DNA of 64,000 nt from Glycomyces paridis (GCF_004912155.1 NZ_STGX01000003.1:183092-247091); one strand, 5' to 3'. Positions 12,805-22,605 are shown, numbered from the stretch's first letter. Notes: generated from the letters alone by a model not told the origin. Program-made: numbers and translations.

Positions 12805-12865
12805 TGTGAGCTGCGAAGTCAGTCGAAGTGCGCCGCTTGGCGGCGTGGAAGTGTTGAGGAGTGCC

Positions 12866-14059
<1,194 letters not shown>

Positions 14060-14082
14060 AGGCCCGCAAGCGAACACGTGAG

Positions 14083-14105
14083 CCCTCGCCGCATCGCGGC
14101 GAGGG
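14083..14105 (+). terminator. Hairpin terminator after metK
   Basis: CCCTCGCCGC and GCGGCGAGGG pair perfectly over a 3-nt loop, 24 bases after the metK stop. TTCGCGCGTTT follows; the T tract is weak, as is usual in high-GC actinobacteria. Confidence 0.75.
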
Positions 14106-14206
14106 TTCGCGCGTTTCCGGTGCCGCTCGGGCGACGTCACGGCGGCGATCCCACCGGCGCGGCCGTGCGGCGCCCCGGCGTCGGTGGGGACCGGTACGTT
14201 TACCGG

Positions 14207-16129
14207 ATGGACGAGTACCCGGCGATCGCAGCGGTCTGCGTCGACCAGCCGCTGCCGCAGCTGGACAGGCTCTTCGACTACCGCGTCCCGGTCGAGCTGC
14301 GGGGCGACGTGCGCCCCGGCTGCCGCGTCGTCGTCCGCTTCAACGGCCGCAGGCTCAAGGCCACGGTCATCGAGATGCGCGACCGCACCGAGTTCCCCGG
14401 GAAGGTCCTGCCGGTCCTGGAGGTCGTGCCGCCCGGTGTGGTGCTCGCGCCCGAGGTCGCGACGCTCGCCCGGCGGATCGCCGACCGCTACGCGGGCAAC
14501 CTCGCCGACGTCCTGCGCCTGGCCCTGCCCGAACGCAAGGTCCGGGTCGAGAAGGAGCCCGCCGCAGAACCGCTCGCCGTGGGCGCCCCGGTCGGCACTC
14601 ACTGGAATAGATATATCCACGGCGATGCATTCCTACGCGCGGTGGGCGGCGGCCGCGAAGCCCGCATCGCCTGGAACGCCGTGCCCGGCGAGGACTGGGC
14701 CGCGCGCCTCGCCGAGGCCGCGGGCGCCGCCGCCGCGGCCGGTCGCGGCGCGCTGCTCGTCGTCCCCGACCAGTACGACCTCGAACGCCTCGACAAGGCC
14801 CTCACCGCGGCGCTCGGCCCCGATCGGCATGTGACGCTGTCGAACGCGATGGGCCCGACCCCGCGGTACCGGTCCTTCCTCAAGGCGCTGCGCGGTGAGG
14901 TGCGCGTGGTCGCCGGGACGCAGGTCGCCATGTTCGCGCCGGTCGCCGACCTCGGCCTGGTGGCCGTCTGGGACGACGGCGACAAGAACCTCATCAGCCT
15001 CCACGCCCCGCACCCGCACGCCCGCGAGGTGCTCCTGACCCGCGCCGAACTCGCCGGCGCCGCCTGCGTCGTCGGCGGTTTCGCGCGCACCGCCCAGGCC
15101 CAACTGCTGGTGGAGACCGGTTGGGCGGTTTCGGCGCACGCCCACCGCGAGGCGCTGCGCGCCGCCTCGCCGCGCGTCGTGCCGATCGGCGACGACGCCG
15201 ACCTGGCCGCCGACCCGTCGAGCTCCACCGCTCGCCTGCCCACCGTCGCCTGGGACGCCGCCCGCAAGGCCCTGAACGCCGACCTGCCGGTGCTGCTCCA
15301 GGTCCCGCGCCGCGGCTACGTGCCCGCGGTGTCCTGCCAGCGCTGCCGCACACGTTCGATGTGCACGGCGTGCACCGGGCCGCTGCGACTGACCGGCCCG
15401 CGGCGCCCGCCGGTGTGCACCTGGTGCGGCCGCGTGGACGAGGACTACCGCTGCGGCGAATGCGGTTCGACCCGGATGCGCGCGGTGGTCATCGGCGCCG
15501 CCCGCACCGCCGAGGAGCTGGCCGGCGCCTTCCCCGGCGTCGACGTGGTCGAGTCGAACGCGGCCGAACGCCTGGACGCGATCCCGCCCGGGCCCCGCCT
15601 CGTGGTGTCCACCCCGGGCGTCGAACCCCTTGCGCCGCAGGGCTACGGTGCGGTGCTCCTAGTGGACACCTGGGCTCAGCTCACACGCGCCGAACTCACC
15701 GCTTCGGAAGAGGCCCTGCGGATCTGGATGAACGCGGTCGCCCTGTGCGCGCCGACCGGGACGGCGGTCGTGACCGCCGACGGCGGCCTTCCCGTCGTCC
15801 AGGCGCTCATCCGCTGGGACGCGGCCTGGTTCGCGACCCAGGAACTCCACGACCGCGCCGAACTGGGGTTCCCCCCGGTCATGCGCTTCGCCGCCCTGAC
15901 AGGCCCGAACGGCGAGGCCGAGAAGCTCGCCGCCGACCTCCCCGCCGACCTCGACGCCGAGGTCATCGGCCCGATCCCGGTCGACGAGCGGACCGAGCGC
16001 CTCCTCCTACGAGTCCGCCGCCGCAACGGCCCGGCCCTCGCCGCCTTCCTCGCGAAGGCCGCCGCGGCCCGCTCGGCCGCCAAGACCGAACAGGTCCGCA
16101 TCCAGATCGACCCCCGCGAGATCGCCTGA
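14207..16129 (+). CDS. priA: PriA-like primosomal protein N', helicase motifs lost
   Basis: The product has 640 residues with a 3'-DNA-end-binding-like N-terminal domain (DQPLPQLDRLFDYRVP). A cysteine-rich zinc region from about residue 377 contains CQRC, CTAC, CTWC and CGEC. Where active PriA has Walker A and DEAH boxes, this protein reads AWNAVPGEDWA and AVWDDGDK. It therefore should not hydrolyse ATP, which is the known state of actinobacterial PriA. It probably acts as a replication-restart scaffold. ATG 14207 is chosen because TACGTT ends 6 nt upstream, fitting a leaderless transcript; no ribosome binding site is present. Confidence 0.9.
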   Translation: MDEYPAIAAVCVDQPLPQLDRLFDYRVPVELRGDVRPGCRVVVRFNGRRLKATVIEMRDRTEFPGKVLPVLEVVPPGVVLAPEVATLARRIADRYAGNLADVLRLALPERKVRVEKEPAAEPLAVGAPVGTHWNRYIHGDAFLRAVGGGREARIAWNAVPGEDWAARLAEAAGAAAAAGRGALLVVPDQYDLERLDKALTAALGPDRHVTLSNAMGPTPRYRSFLKALRGEVRVVAGTQVAMFAPVADLGLVAVWDDGDKNLISLHAPHPHAREVLLTRAELAGAACVVGGFARTAQAQLLVETGWAVSAHAHREALRAASPRVVPIGDDADLAADPSSSTARLPTVAWDAARKALNADLPVLLQVPRRGYVPAVSCQRCRTRSMCTACTGPLRLTGPRRPPVCTWCGRVDEDYRCGECGSTRMRAVVIGAARTAEELAGAFPGVDVVESNAAERLDAIPPGPRLVVSTPGVEPLAPQGYGAVLLVDTWAQLTRAELTASEEALRIWMNAVALCAPTGTAVVTADGGLPVVQALIRWDAAWFATQELHDRAELGFPPVMRFAALTGPNGEAEKLAADLPADLDAEVIGPIPVDERTERLLLRVRRRNGPALAAFLAKAAAARSAAKTEQVRIQIDPREIA

Positions 16130-16139
16130 CCCGCAGCCC

Positions 16140-16844
16140 CTATCGGTGCAGCGAGGCGTTCGCGAAGATCCAGTCGACCTCGTCGCGGAGCGCCTCGTCG
16201 TCGGGATAGGCCAGGCTGAACAGGAACCGCGCCGACAGTCCGTCCTCGGACGGGATCTGGAGCAGGCGCCCGTAGGCCGACTCCTCGTAGCGCGGGTGCG
16301 ATACGACCCAGGAGACCTCGTAGGCCTCGGTGCCGCCGATGGTCCGGGTCTCAGAGGAGAGGAACTCCCATTCCTCGGGGACTGCGGCGTAGAAGATGCC
16401 GGTGGTGATTCGCGCGGACTCCTCCGCCGTCGCCTTCGGGTCGCCGCTCCAGTCCGGAATGACGAACGTCCAGATCTGCGCGATCGGTTCATCGGTTTCG
16501 GTTCGGGCTCCCGACGTGACGTCCTCTATGAACTCGACGCCCTTGTACTCGTACCAGCCCTCCGGGAGCGGATAGGTCAGGCCCGTCTCGGGTTCGACGA
16601 CCGCGGAGGTCTCGGTGCAGCATTCGGGCCGCGGGTCGTCGGGTCTGACGAACAGCCAGACGACGCCCGCGGCGGCGACGACCGCGATCAGGGCGATGAG
16701 GAGGCCTTTGCGTAGCCTGGCGCCGGGGACGGGTTCGGGGAGCGGGGCGAGGCCCGCGGTCAGGGACCGTCGCACCGGGTCGGGCGGCGTGGCGGGTGCA
16801 GCGGGCTCGGGGTGCGAGTCCGGTTCTTGCTGTTCGTCGGTCAC
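16140..16844 (-). CDS. Single-pass membrane protein of unknown function
   Basis: The product has 234 residues: an acidic, proline-rich cytoplasmic N-terminus (1-47), one membrane helix (LLIALIAVVAAAGVVWLF, about 48-66) and an extracytoplasmic domain of about 165 residues. A CC pair sits just outside the membrane. The outer domain (GLTYPLPEGWYEYKG, ITTGIFYAAVPEEWEF) resembles the folded outer domains of other actinobacterial one-helix proteins but I do not recognise a named family. The start overlaps the end of the next upstream gene by 4 bases, so the two are co-translated. It runs tail to tail with priA with a 10-base gap and no visible terminator. Confidence 0.8.
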   Translation of the reverse strand: MTDEQQEPDSHPEPAAPATPPDPVRRSLTAGLAPLPEPVPGARLRKGLLIALIAVVAAAGVVWLFVRPDDPRPECCTETSAVVEPETGLTYPLPEGWYEYKGVEFIEDVTSGARTETDEPIAQIWTFVIPDWSGDPKATAEESARITTGIFYAAVPEEWEFLSSETRTIGGTEAYEVSWVVSHPRYEESAYGRLLQIPSEDGLSARFLFSLAYPDDEALRDEVDWIFANASLHR

Positions 16845-17170
16845 AGGCCCGGGCCGTCGGCCATGAGCCTGAGGATGCGGAGGGCGATGAAGCCCACGGA
16901 GAGCCAGCCGAGGACGATGCCGGCTATTGCTAGGCCGTCGCCGGACTGGCCGGTGGTCTCGATCCTGCGCCTCGCGGCGCTGCCGAGCGGGATGGCGATG
17001 AAGCCGAAGCAGAAGCAGAGGCCGACGATGCCGACGACCAGGGAGGCGATGGCCATGCCGTTGGTGCCCGGATGCGGGGCGCCTTCGCCGGGGACGGGCG
17101 GGTAGACGGGGTAGGCGGGCGGTTCTGAGGGGTTTTCGGGGTCGGGGGAGGGCACGTCGTCAGGGCTCAT
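16841..17170 (-). CDS. Small DUF4190-type membrane protein
   Basis: The product has 109 residues: a proline-rich N-terminus with PP and YP repeats (1-36), then two membrane helices. MAIASLVVGIVGLCFCFGF and GLAIAGIVLGWLSVGFIAL carry the G-x-A-I-A-x-x-x-G pattern of the DUF4190 family. The function of the family is unknown. AAGGACC lies just before ATG 17170, directly after a 14-bp tandem repeat. It forms a two-gene operon with the one-helix membrane protein downstream. Confidence 0.8.
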   Translation of the reverse strand: MSPDDVPSPDPENPSEPPAYPVYPPVPGEGAPHPGTNGMAIASLVVGIVGLCFCFGFIAIPLGSAARRRIETTGQSGDGLAIAGIVLGWLSVGFIALRILRLMADGPGL

Positions 17171-17179
17171 GGGGTCCTT

Positions 17180-17207
17180 GTCTTCGAGGGGGCGTCTTCG
17201 AGGGGGC
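17180..17207. repeat. Perfect 14-bp tandem duplication
   Basis: GTCTTCGAGGGGGC occurs twice without a gap, 9 bases upstream of the start of the minus-strand gene 16841-17170. It reads as a recent slippage or duplication in the leader; it could alter ribosome-site spacing or leader folding. Confidence 0.9.
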
Positions 17208-17321
17208 CGCCGGGGCGGGGCGGGGGTGTCGCGAGGGGTTCGTGCGAACAGGGTCCATTGTCGCGGATCGCGGAAAGGGGTTTCGTGCGGGTGGCGCCGA
17301 TGGCAGCGCGGGCCTGAGGGG

Positions 17322-17588
17322 TCAGCCGTTCGTGTCGCGGCTGAGGCGGGTGCGCAGGCCCGTCCAGAGGGTGCGGAGGCGTTCGCGGAGGAAGTAGGCG
17401 GCCGCGGCCGCGATGAGGAGGAAGGGGATGGCGATGGGGAGGACCGTGGTGAAGCCGAGGACCACGATGAGGGCCTCGACGCCGATGAGGGAGGCGACGC
17501 CCATGTAGCCGAATACGGTGAGGGCCTGGGCTCGGAACATCAATGCCGCCAAGGCGTTTCGCAGTCGTCCTCGTCCTTCGTCGCTCAC
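17322..17588 (-). CDS. Small two-helix membrane protein
   Basis: The product has 88 residues with two predicted membrane helices (VFGYMGVASLIGVEALIVVLG and VLPIAIPFLLIAAAAAYFL) flanked by basic segments (RGRLRNA; RERLRTLWTGLRTRLSR). No family is recognised. GTG 17588 is chosen over longer readings because TATACA ends 6 nt upstream, a leaderless promoter layout, and the frame farther upstream overlaps DUF1801 and VOC genes as shadow sequence. Function unknown. Confidence 0.6.
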   Translation of the reverse strand: MSDEGRGRLRNALAALMFRAQALTVFGYMGVASLIGVEALIVVLGFTTVLPIAIPFLLIAAAAAYFLRERLRTLWTGLRTRLSRDTNG

Positions 17589-17641
17589 CGTACCTGTATA
17601 CCACCGCCGCTCGGGAACGACGTGAGGCGAGCGCCGGTCGT

Positions 17642-18016
17642 TCAGCACACCCGGCCGCCGGAGGCGGCCGTGGCCGCCGCCAGGTCGCGGACCAGGTCGA
17701 GGTCGACCCGTGCGGGGCTGCTGAAGCGCAGGCAGCCCTTGCCCATGTCGCGGCCCGCCAGGCGCTCCTCGAACGCCGCCCGCACGTCCGTGCGGAGCAG
17801 GTAGAACGATATGTACCGCTTCTGGGACGCGAAGGCGATCTCGACGCCCCCGGCCGTGCCGTCCCGCGAGAGCCCCGGCATCCCGTACGCCATGACCTCC
17901 GTGAACCCCGGCATCGCCTCCCGGCACGCGTCGCGGATCGCGCCCATCGCCTCGCGGCGGTCCTCGGGGAGCCCGGCCAGGTAGGCGTCCACGGTCTCGG
18001 CATCGCTCTGCACCAT
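17642..18016 (-). CDS. DUF1801 (YdhG-like) domain protein
   Basis: The product has 124 residues that fit the DUF1801 fold: VDAYLAGLPEDRREAM, a central MPGFTEVMAYGMPGL and KRYISFYLL, then MGKGCLRFSSPARVDLDLVRDL. Members of this small cytosolic family have been linked to iron handling (frataxin-like fold), but no reaction is established. TAGGTT ends 6 nt before ATG 18016, so the mRNA is probably leaderless. It diverges from the VOC-family gene at 18135, with both promoters in about 118 bp. Confidence 0.85.
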   Translation of the reverse strand: MVQSDAETVDAYLAGLPEDRREAMGAIRDACREAMPGFTEVMAYGMPGLSRDGTAGGVEIAFASQKRYISFYLLRTDVRAAFEERLAGRDMGKGCLRFSSPARVDLDLVRDLAAATAASGGRVC

Positions 18017-18134
18017 CCCCGAAACCTAGCGCCGAAGCGCCCGAACCGACGAGTTTCGGCTCGCCGGCTCGTCTCAACTGATGCAATCGCCGTACCGGCA
18101 CCACACGAAGACCGCCGCTCGAAAGGACCGCGCC

Positions 18135-18614
18135 ATGCCGCAGAAGATCGTCACCAACATCTGGTACGAAGGGGACGCCGAAGCGGCCGTCGACTTCTAC
18201 CTCACCCTCTTCGACGACGCGAAGGTCACCAGCACCATCCCGTTCATCGAGGACGCCCACGGGACGCCCGGGCAGGCCATGGTCGTCAACTTCGACCTCG
18301 CCGGGCAGTCCTTCACGGCCATCAACGGCGATAATTCCGCCAAGCACGACCACGCCATGTCCCTCCTCGTCAACTGCGAGGACCAGGCCGAGATCGACCG
18401 CTTCTGGGACGCGATCCTCGACGGCGGCGGCAAGGAGATCCAGTGCGGGTGGATCGCCGACAAGTGGGGCGTCAACTGGCAGATCTGGTCCACCCAGGCC
18501 GACCGGTACGTCGGCGGCGAGGACAAGGAGGGCGCCGTGCGCGCCGTCAACGCCATGTACGCCATGAAGAAGATCGACCTCCAGGCCCTCAAGGACGCCT
18601 ACGAGGGCGCTTGA
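18135..18614 (+). CDS. VOC-superfamily protein, PhnB-like
   Basis: The product has 159 residues. KIVTNIWYEGDAEAAVDFYLTLF opens a glyoxalase/VOC fold, and CGWIADKWGVNWQI closes it; both are typical of the PhnB/3-demethylubiquinone-methyltransferase-like group. VOC proteins bind a metal or act as resistance and isomerase proteins; the substrate here cannot be read. GAAAGGA lies 7 nt before ATG 18135. A strong hairpin follows the stop. A divergent DUF1801 gene is a common partner for such VOC genes in actinobacteria. Confidence 0.85.
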   Translation: MPQKIVTNIWYEGDAEAAVDFYLTLFDDAKVTSTIPFIEDAHGTPGQAMVVNFDLAGQSFTAINGDNSAKHDHAMSLLVNCEDQAEIDRFWDAILDGGGKEIQCGWIADKWGVNWQIWSTQADRYVGGEDKEGAVRAVNAMYAMKKIDLQALKDAYEGA

Positions 18615-18652
18615 GGGCGCGGACCGGTCCCCCGGACGGGGGACCGGCGCCC
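18615..18652 (+). terminator. Hairpin terminator after VOC gene
   Basis: CCGGTCCCCCG (18624-18634) pairs with CGGGGGACCGG (18637-18647), and flanking GGGCGC/GCGCCC extends the stem past a small bulge. It starts right after the TGA. There is no T tract. Confidence 0.65.
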
Positions 18653-18729
18653 GGCCCTCGGGGGAGGCGCCCGGGCCCGCGACCGGCCACGCTGGAACCA
18701 TGAGCTCCCGCCGCTGGCACAATGGCCCC

Positions 18730-19980
18730 ATGCGCCTCCTCGCCCCGCTCTGGTCCAGGGCCACCTACCGCGGCTGGGTCTGGATCATCCTCGGCGGGGC
18801 GCTCATGATGCCGTTCATGATGGTCGGCGCCGTCCTCTACAACTGGTCCGACCCCTCGGGCGGCTTCGACGGCATCCTCTCGCCGCTCGTCTACCTCGGC
18901 GTCCTCCCGCTCGTCGCCGCCGCCTCGCTCCTGCTGCCCGACCGCGACGTCGAGCGCACCGCCGCCCGGCGCCTCCTGGGCGCCGAGTTCGCCTCTCCGA
19001 CCGACGACGACACCTGGAACTCGCGCTGGCGCACCGGCTGCTGGTTCACCCTCCACGCCGCCGTCGGCGGCCTCCTCTCGGGCCTCACGCTCGCCCTGGT
19101 GCCCTTCGCGGTCTACCTGTTCTACAACGGCGCGCTCCTGACCGTCGGGGTCCTCGACGACGCGCCGCCGCTGTATTCGGGCGGTCTCGTCGAATGGGGC
19201 CTGGTCACCGGCCCGCTGTTCCTCGCCGGGCTCATCGGCGCCATCGCCCTCGCCACCGCGGGGATGCGGGCGCTCGCGCCCGGCCTCCTCGGCCAGGGGG
19301 CCGCCGACCGGCTCGCCGCCTCCCGCGCCGAGGCCGCCCGCCTGGCCGCACGCAACCGCATCGCCCGCGAACTGCACGACTCGGTCGGCCACGCCCTCTC
19401 CGTCGTCGTCATCCAGTCCGAGGCCGCCGCCCGCGTCATCACCGCCGACCCGGACTTCGCCGCCCAGGCCATGAGCGCCGTCGGCGAGACCGCCCGCGGC
19501 GCGCTCGCCGAACTCGACGCCGTCATCGGCGCCCTGCGCGAGGACCGCGACCGCTCGCGCGGCCCGCAGCGCGACCTCGCCGACCTCGAAACGCTCGCCG
19601 CCGAATCCGGGGCCACGGTGGAACTCCACGTCACCGGCGACCGGGACGCCCTGGGCCGCATCGCCTCACGCGAGACCTACAGGATCGTGCAGGAGGCGCT
19701 GACGAACGTGATCCGCCACGCCGACGAGCCCCGCGCCGACGTCACCGTCCACATCGGTGAACGCGAAGCGACGATCACCGTGACCAGCCCCGCCGCCCGC
19801 AGGCCGCGCGGGCGCGCCGGCGGCAGAGGCCTCATCGGCATGGCCGAGCGCGCCGCCGTGCTCGGCGGGACCGCCGAGGCCGCCTGGACCGCCGGCGCCT
19901 GGACCGTCCGCGCCACCGTTCCCACCGACACCCGAAAGGCCGAGGATGACCGCTCCGCTGCGCATCGCCCTGATCGATGA
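18730..19980 (+). CDS. Sensor histidine kinase, NarL/DesK type
   Basis: The product has 416 residues from ATG 18730. About four membrane helices (residues 10-180) precede a HisKA_3 dimerisation domain with the phospho-acceptor His216 in RELHDSVGH, then an HATPase domain with a VQEALTNVIRHA N-box and GRGLIGMAERA G-box. There is no large sensor domain, so it probably reads a signal in or at the membrane. CACAAT ends 6 nt before ATG 18730 (leaderless layout); ATG 18700 is an alternative with 10 more residues. The end overlaps the response regulator gene by 35 bases. Confidence 0.92.
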   Translation: MRLLAPLWSRATYRGWVWIILGGALMMPFMMVGAVLYNWSDPSGGFDGILSPLVYLGVLPLVAAASLLLPDRDVERTAARRLLGAEFASPTDDDTWNSRWRTGCWFTLHAAVGGLLSGLTLALVPFAVYLFYNGALLTVGVLDDAPPLYSGGLVEWGLVTGPLFLAGLIGAIALATAGMRALAPGLLGQGAADRLAASRAEAARLAARNRIARELHDSVGHALSVVVIQSEAAARVITADPDFAAQAMSAVGETARGALAELDAVIGALREDRDRSRGPQRDLADLETLAAESGATVELHVTGDRDALGRIASRETYRIVQEALTNVIRHADEPRADVTVHIGEREATITVTSPAARRPRGRAGGRGLIGMAERAAVLGGTAEAAWTAGAWTVRATVPTDTRKAEDDRSAAHRPDR

Positions 19981-20587
19981 CGAGGCCCTGATCCGCTCCG
20001 GGTTCGCCGCCGTCATCGGCGCCGAACCGGACCTCGACGTCGTCGCCGAAGGCGCCGACGGCATCGACGCGGTCGCCATCGCCCGCTCCGGCAAGGCCGA
20101 CGTCATGCTCATGGACGTGCGGATGCCGAAGGTCGACGGCATCGAGGCGACCTCTCGGATCGTGTCCGAACTCGCCGACCCGCCCAAGATCCTCGTCGTC
20201 ACCACCTTCGACAACGACGACTACGTGTGGCAGGCCCTGCGCGCGGGCGCCGACGGGTTCCTCCTCAAACGCACCCGCCTCGAAGACCTCCTCGCCGCCG
20301 TGCGCCTCGTGGCCCGCACCGACGCGCTCCTGTTCCCCGAAGCCGTCCGCCGCCTCGCCGCCGCCGCACCGACCCGCAAGCCCCCCAAAGGCATCGGCGA
20401 CCTCTCCGATCGCGAGCGCGAAGTGCTCGCCCTCGCCGCGCGCGGCCTGTCCAACGCCGAGATCGCCGCCGAGCTCTTCCTCGGACGCGAGACCGTCAAG
20501 ACCCACCTGAGCAGCGTCTACACCAAGCTCGCCGTCCGCGACCGCACCCAGGCCGTCATCGCCGCCTACGAAGGCGGCCTCGTCTGA
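19946..20587 (+). CDS. NarL/LuxR-type response regulator
   Basis: The product has 213 residues: a receiver domain (1-120) with acidic pair Asp11-Asp12, phospho-acceptor Asp57 in MLMDVRMP and Lys in FLLKRTR, then a LuxR helix-turn-helix (LSDREREVLALAARGLSN ... GRETVKTHLSSVYTKL). It is the partner of the histidine kinase that overlaps its start. AAAGGCCGAGG precedes ATG 19946. Regulated genes are not evident; it ends convergent with the beta-helix gene. Such pairs often control a nearby ABC transporter in actinobacteria, and one lies 1.6 kb away, but no common site was found. Confidence 0.94.
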   Translation: MTAPLRIALIDDEALIRSGFAAVIGAEPDLDVVAEGADGIDAVAIARSGKADVMLMDVRMPKVDGIEATSRIVSELADPPKILVVTTFDNDDYVWQALRAGADGFLLKRTRLEDLLAAVRLVARTDALLFPEAVRRLAAAAPTRKPPKGIGDLSDREREVLALAARGLSNAEIAAELFLGRETVKTHLSSVYTKLAVRDRTQAVIAAYEGGLV

Positions 20588-20612
20588 GGACCCCGTCCGC
20601 CGCATCCGACCG

Positions 20613-20640
20613 CGGGGCGGAGGCGCCGTCCCCCGCCCCG
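20613..20640. terminator. Hairpin between convergent genes
   Basis: CGGGGCGG (20613-20620) pairs with CCGCCCCG (20633-20640) around a 12-nt loop, in the 61 bases between the response regulator and the beta-helix gene. Probably works for both directions. Confidence 0.5.
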
Positions 20641-20648
20641 TCGCCTCC

Positions 20649-22019
20649 TCAGCCCTCGGCGTCGGCCGTGTTCCAGCCGTCGCGGAAGGCGTACCGCGCC
20701 GGAGCCGACGCGTAACGCAGGAACGCGGTGCTCCCGGCCGTGCCGACCGCCGTGTTCGAGTGGTGGAAACGCGAGCCCTCGTAGATCATCTTGCCGTTCT
20801 GGAGCGAGGTTCCCGCCGCGTCGACCAGGTGGTACCCGCCGAGCACGCAGTCCTGGTAGCGCACGATCGGGATGCGCCCGCCCTCGCCGCTGTAGCGGTG
20901 CGTGTTGTAGAACGCGCTCGCCTCCTGGATCGCCGCGATGTCCGAGCACGAGGTGAAGGTGACCGTGCCGCGGTTCCAGCCGCAGTCGATGACCTTCTGG
21001 TCGGGGCTCTTCTTCGGCTCGAACCGCACCCCGTTGACGTTGAGCCGCGCGGCGGTCGTGTCCCCGTCGGCGGTGTACGGCAGCACGAAGTACCGGGCCG
21101 CGCTCGTGCCGACCATCGACCACGAACCGCCGTAGACGTTGATCGAGCCGCCCCGGTTGAACTTGAAGAAGTCGCCCCCGGCCAGCGCGAAGTTGCAGGA
21201 CTGGACGAAGTAGTTGAGGAACTGGTCCTGCTGCTTGCTCCCGGCCGGGTCGGTCACGCCGCAGGTGAGGAACGCGTCGGTGTACCGCGAGACGGTGTCG
21301 GTGGAGCACAGCACGAAGTGGTGCTCGCTGTTGTTGTTCGCCTCCTTGTCGCCGTCGATGCCGATGACGCGGTTCCAGGAGCCCTTCCACTCGATGTCGC
21401 GGTACACGAAGTACTGGTTCTGCCCGTTGCCGTACTCGGGGTAGGTCGGGGTGCCCGCGAGGGAGTCGACCGACCAGTAGTACGCGAAGTTGTTGGCGGG
21501 GTTGGTCGAGGTGAAGCTCATGCCCTCGAAGTAGGTGTAGCGCAGGCGGACCGCGGCGGTGATGAGGTTGTTCTCGCGCGGGTCGGCGCTGGCGGCGAAC
21601 GCGGTGTCGAATTTGACGTTCGTGACGCGCGGCCCGCAGCCGCGGAAGCGCAGGCCGAAGACCTGGTCGGCGTTGCCGGTGGTCGGGGACCACATGAGCG
21701 TGTCCTTCTTGGTGATCCGGTAGTCCCCGGGCGGGAAGAACACCTCTTTGCGGACGATGCCCGAGCGCCGCTGGGTGAGCGCTGCGGCGACGGCGGCTCG
21801 GATCGCGTCCGAGTCGTCGGTGACCCCGTCGCCGACCGCGCCGTAGGACTTGACGTCGACGCTGTACTCGGCCGGGTCGGTGTTCGAGGCGCTCTGGGCG
21901 TGCGCGGGGGCGCCGCCGAGGAAGGCGAGGGCGCCGGCGCCGCCCGCGGCGCCGAGGCCGAACGCGCGTCGGCTGATGGGGCGGGACGGGTCGGCGGGAC
22001 CGGGTCGTGCCTCGGGCAT
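20649..22019 (-). CDS. Secreted right-handed beta-helix protein (pectate-lyase-3 fold)
   Basis: The product has 456 residues. The N-terminus carries a Tat signal, SRRAFGLGAAGG, and an Ala-rich h-region ending near GAPAHAQS. The mature part opens with VKSYGAVGDGVTDDSDAIRA, the hallmark of the pectate-lyase-3 / GH28-like / phage tailspike beta-helix family, and is followed by many Asn/Gly-rich strand repeats. No catalytic triad can be assigned, so the substrate (pectin, another polysaccharide, or none) is open. GGGAG lies 7 nt before ATG 22019; a longer frame back to 22154 would displace the signal peptide. It diverges from the GntR operon. Confidence 0.85.
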   Translation of the reverse strand: MPEARPGPADPSRPISRRAFGLGAAGGAGALAFLGGAPAHAQSASNTDPAEYSVDVKSYGAVGDGVTDDSDAIRAAVAAALTQRRSGIVRKEVFFPPGDYRITKKDTLMWSPTTGNADQVFGLRFRGCGPRVTNVKFDTAFAASADPRENNLITAAVRLRYTYFEGMSFTSTNPANNFAYYWSVDSLAGTPTYPEYGNGQNQYFVYRDIEWKGSWNRVIGIDGDKEANNNSEHHFVLCSTDTVSRYTDAFLTCGVTDPAGSKQQDQFLNYFVQSCNFALAGGDFFKFNRGGSINVYGGSWSMVGTSAARYFVLPYTADGDTTAARLNVNGVRFEPKKSPDQKVIDCGWNRGTVTFTSCSDIAAIQEASAFYNTHRYSGEGGRIPIVRYQDCVLGGYHLVDAAGTSLQNGKMIYEGSRFHHSNTAVGTAGSTAFLRYASAPARYAFRDGWNTADAEG

Positions 22020-22119
22020 GGGGTGCTCCCTTATTGGTCTGTTGTTGTCGGCATCGATTGCCGCGCAACACGTTACGGCAATCACACCGGCACTGGCAAC
22101 GGTCGGCGGGGGAGCGGGG

Positions 22120-22171
22120 TTGACGGTGGCGGGGCTCTTCGTGCTATGGTTCATTAGTCAAGTAATGAACC
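22120..22171 (+). promoter_or_regulatory. Promoter and perfect operator of the GntR-ABC operon
   Basis: TTGACG (22120-22125) and TATGGT (22145-22150) form a promoter with a 19-base spacer. Overlapping the -10 is a perfect inverted repeat, GGTTCATTA (22148-22156), six bases, TAATGAACC (22163-22171). The size and AT-rich arms suit a YtrA-type GntR dimer, so the first gene probably represses its own operon by occlusion. The regulator-site link is inferred. Confidence 0.75.
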
Positions 22172-22212
22172 TCTGAACCGACCAACCGAAACTCTAGACC
22201 GAAGGAGGCGAG

Positions 22213-22605
22213 ATGTTCGATGACGGCACGCCGATCTACCGGCAGATCGCCGACCAGATCAAGGCCGAGATCATGAACGGCTCGCTCGAACCGGGAGGCA
22301 AGGTCATGTCGACGAACCAATACGCGGCGTTCTACCAGATCAACCCGGCCACGGCCCAGAAGGCGTTCCGGGAGCTGGTCGACGAGGGCGTCCTCTACAA
22401 GCAGCGGGGCGTCGGCATGTTCGTCGCCGACGACGCCCGCGACCGCCTCGCCGCCGACTTCCGCGAGCGGTTCTTCGAGCGCGTCCTCGCGCCGCTGGTC
22501 CGCGAGGCCCGCCAGGCCGGCATCCCCCTGACCGACATCATCGACTACCTGCGGGCCAGTCAAGACGAAGCCGCAGCCCAGACCGAGAAAGGCGCCCTCC
22601 AATGA
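22213..22605 (+). CDS. GntR-family repressor, YtrA subfamily
   Basis: The product has 130 residues: a winged helix (1-75; IYRQIADQIKAEIMNG, QINPATAQKAFRELVDEG, YKQRGVGMFV) and a short helical dimerisation tail, the layout of YtrA regulators, which lack a ligand-binding C-terminal domain. YtrA-type repressors usually control ABC transporters that respond to cell-envelope stress. GAAGGAGG lies 6 nt upstream of ATG 22213. Its stop overlaps the ATPase start (ATGA). The perfect palindrome upstream is its likely operator. Confidence 0.92.
   Translation: MFDDGTPIYRQIADQIKAEIMNGSLEPGGKVMSTNQYAAFYQINPATAQKAFRELVDEGVLYKQRGVGMFVADDARDRLAADFRERFFERVLAPLVREARQAGIPLTDIIDYLRASQDEAAAQTEKGALQ

Noticed and set aside
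12737..12865. SAM riboswitch before metK
   Set aside because: The leader is short and none of the conserved SAM riboswitch blocks could be found; a plain promoter fits better.
18081..18134. Upstream start for the VOC protein
   Set aside because: It lacks a ribosome binding site, while ATG 18135 has GAAAGGA at 7 nt and the family N-terminus.
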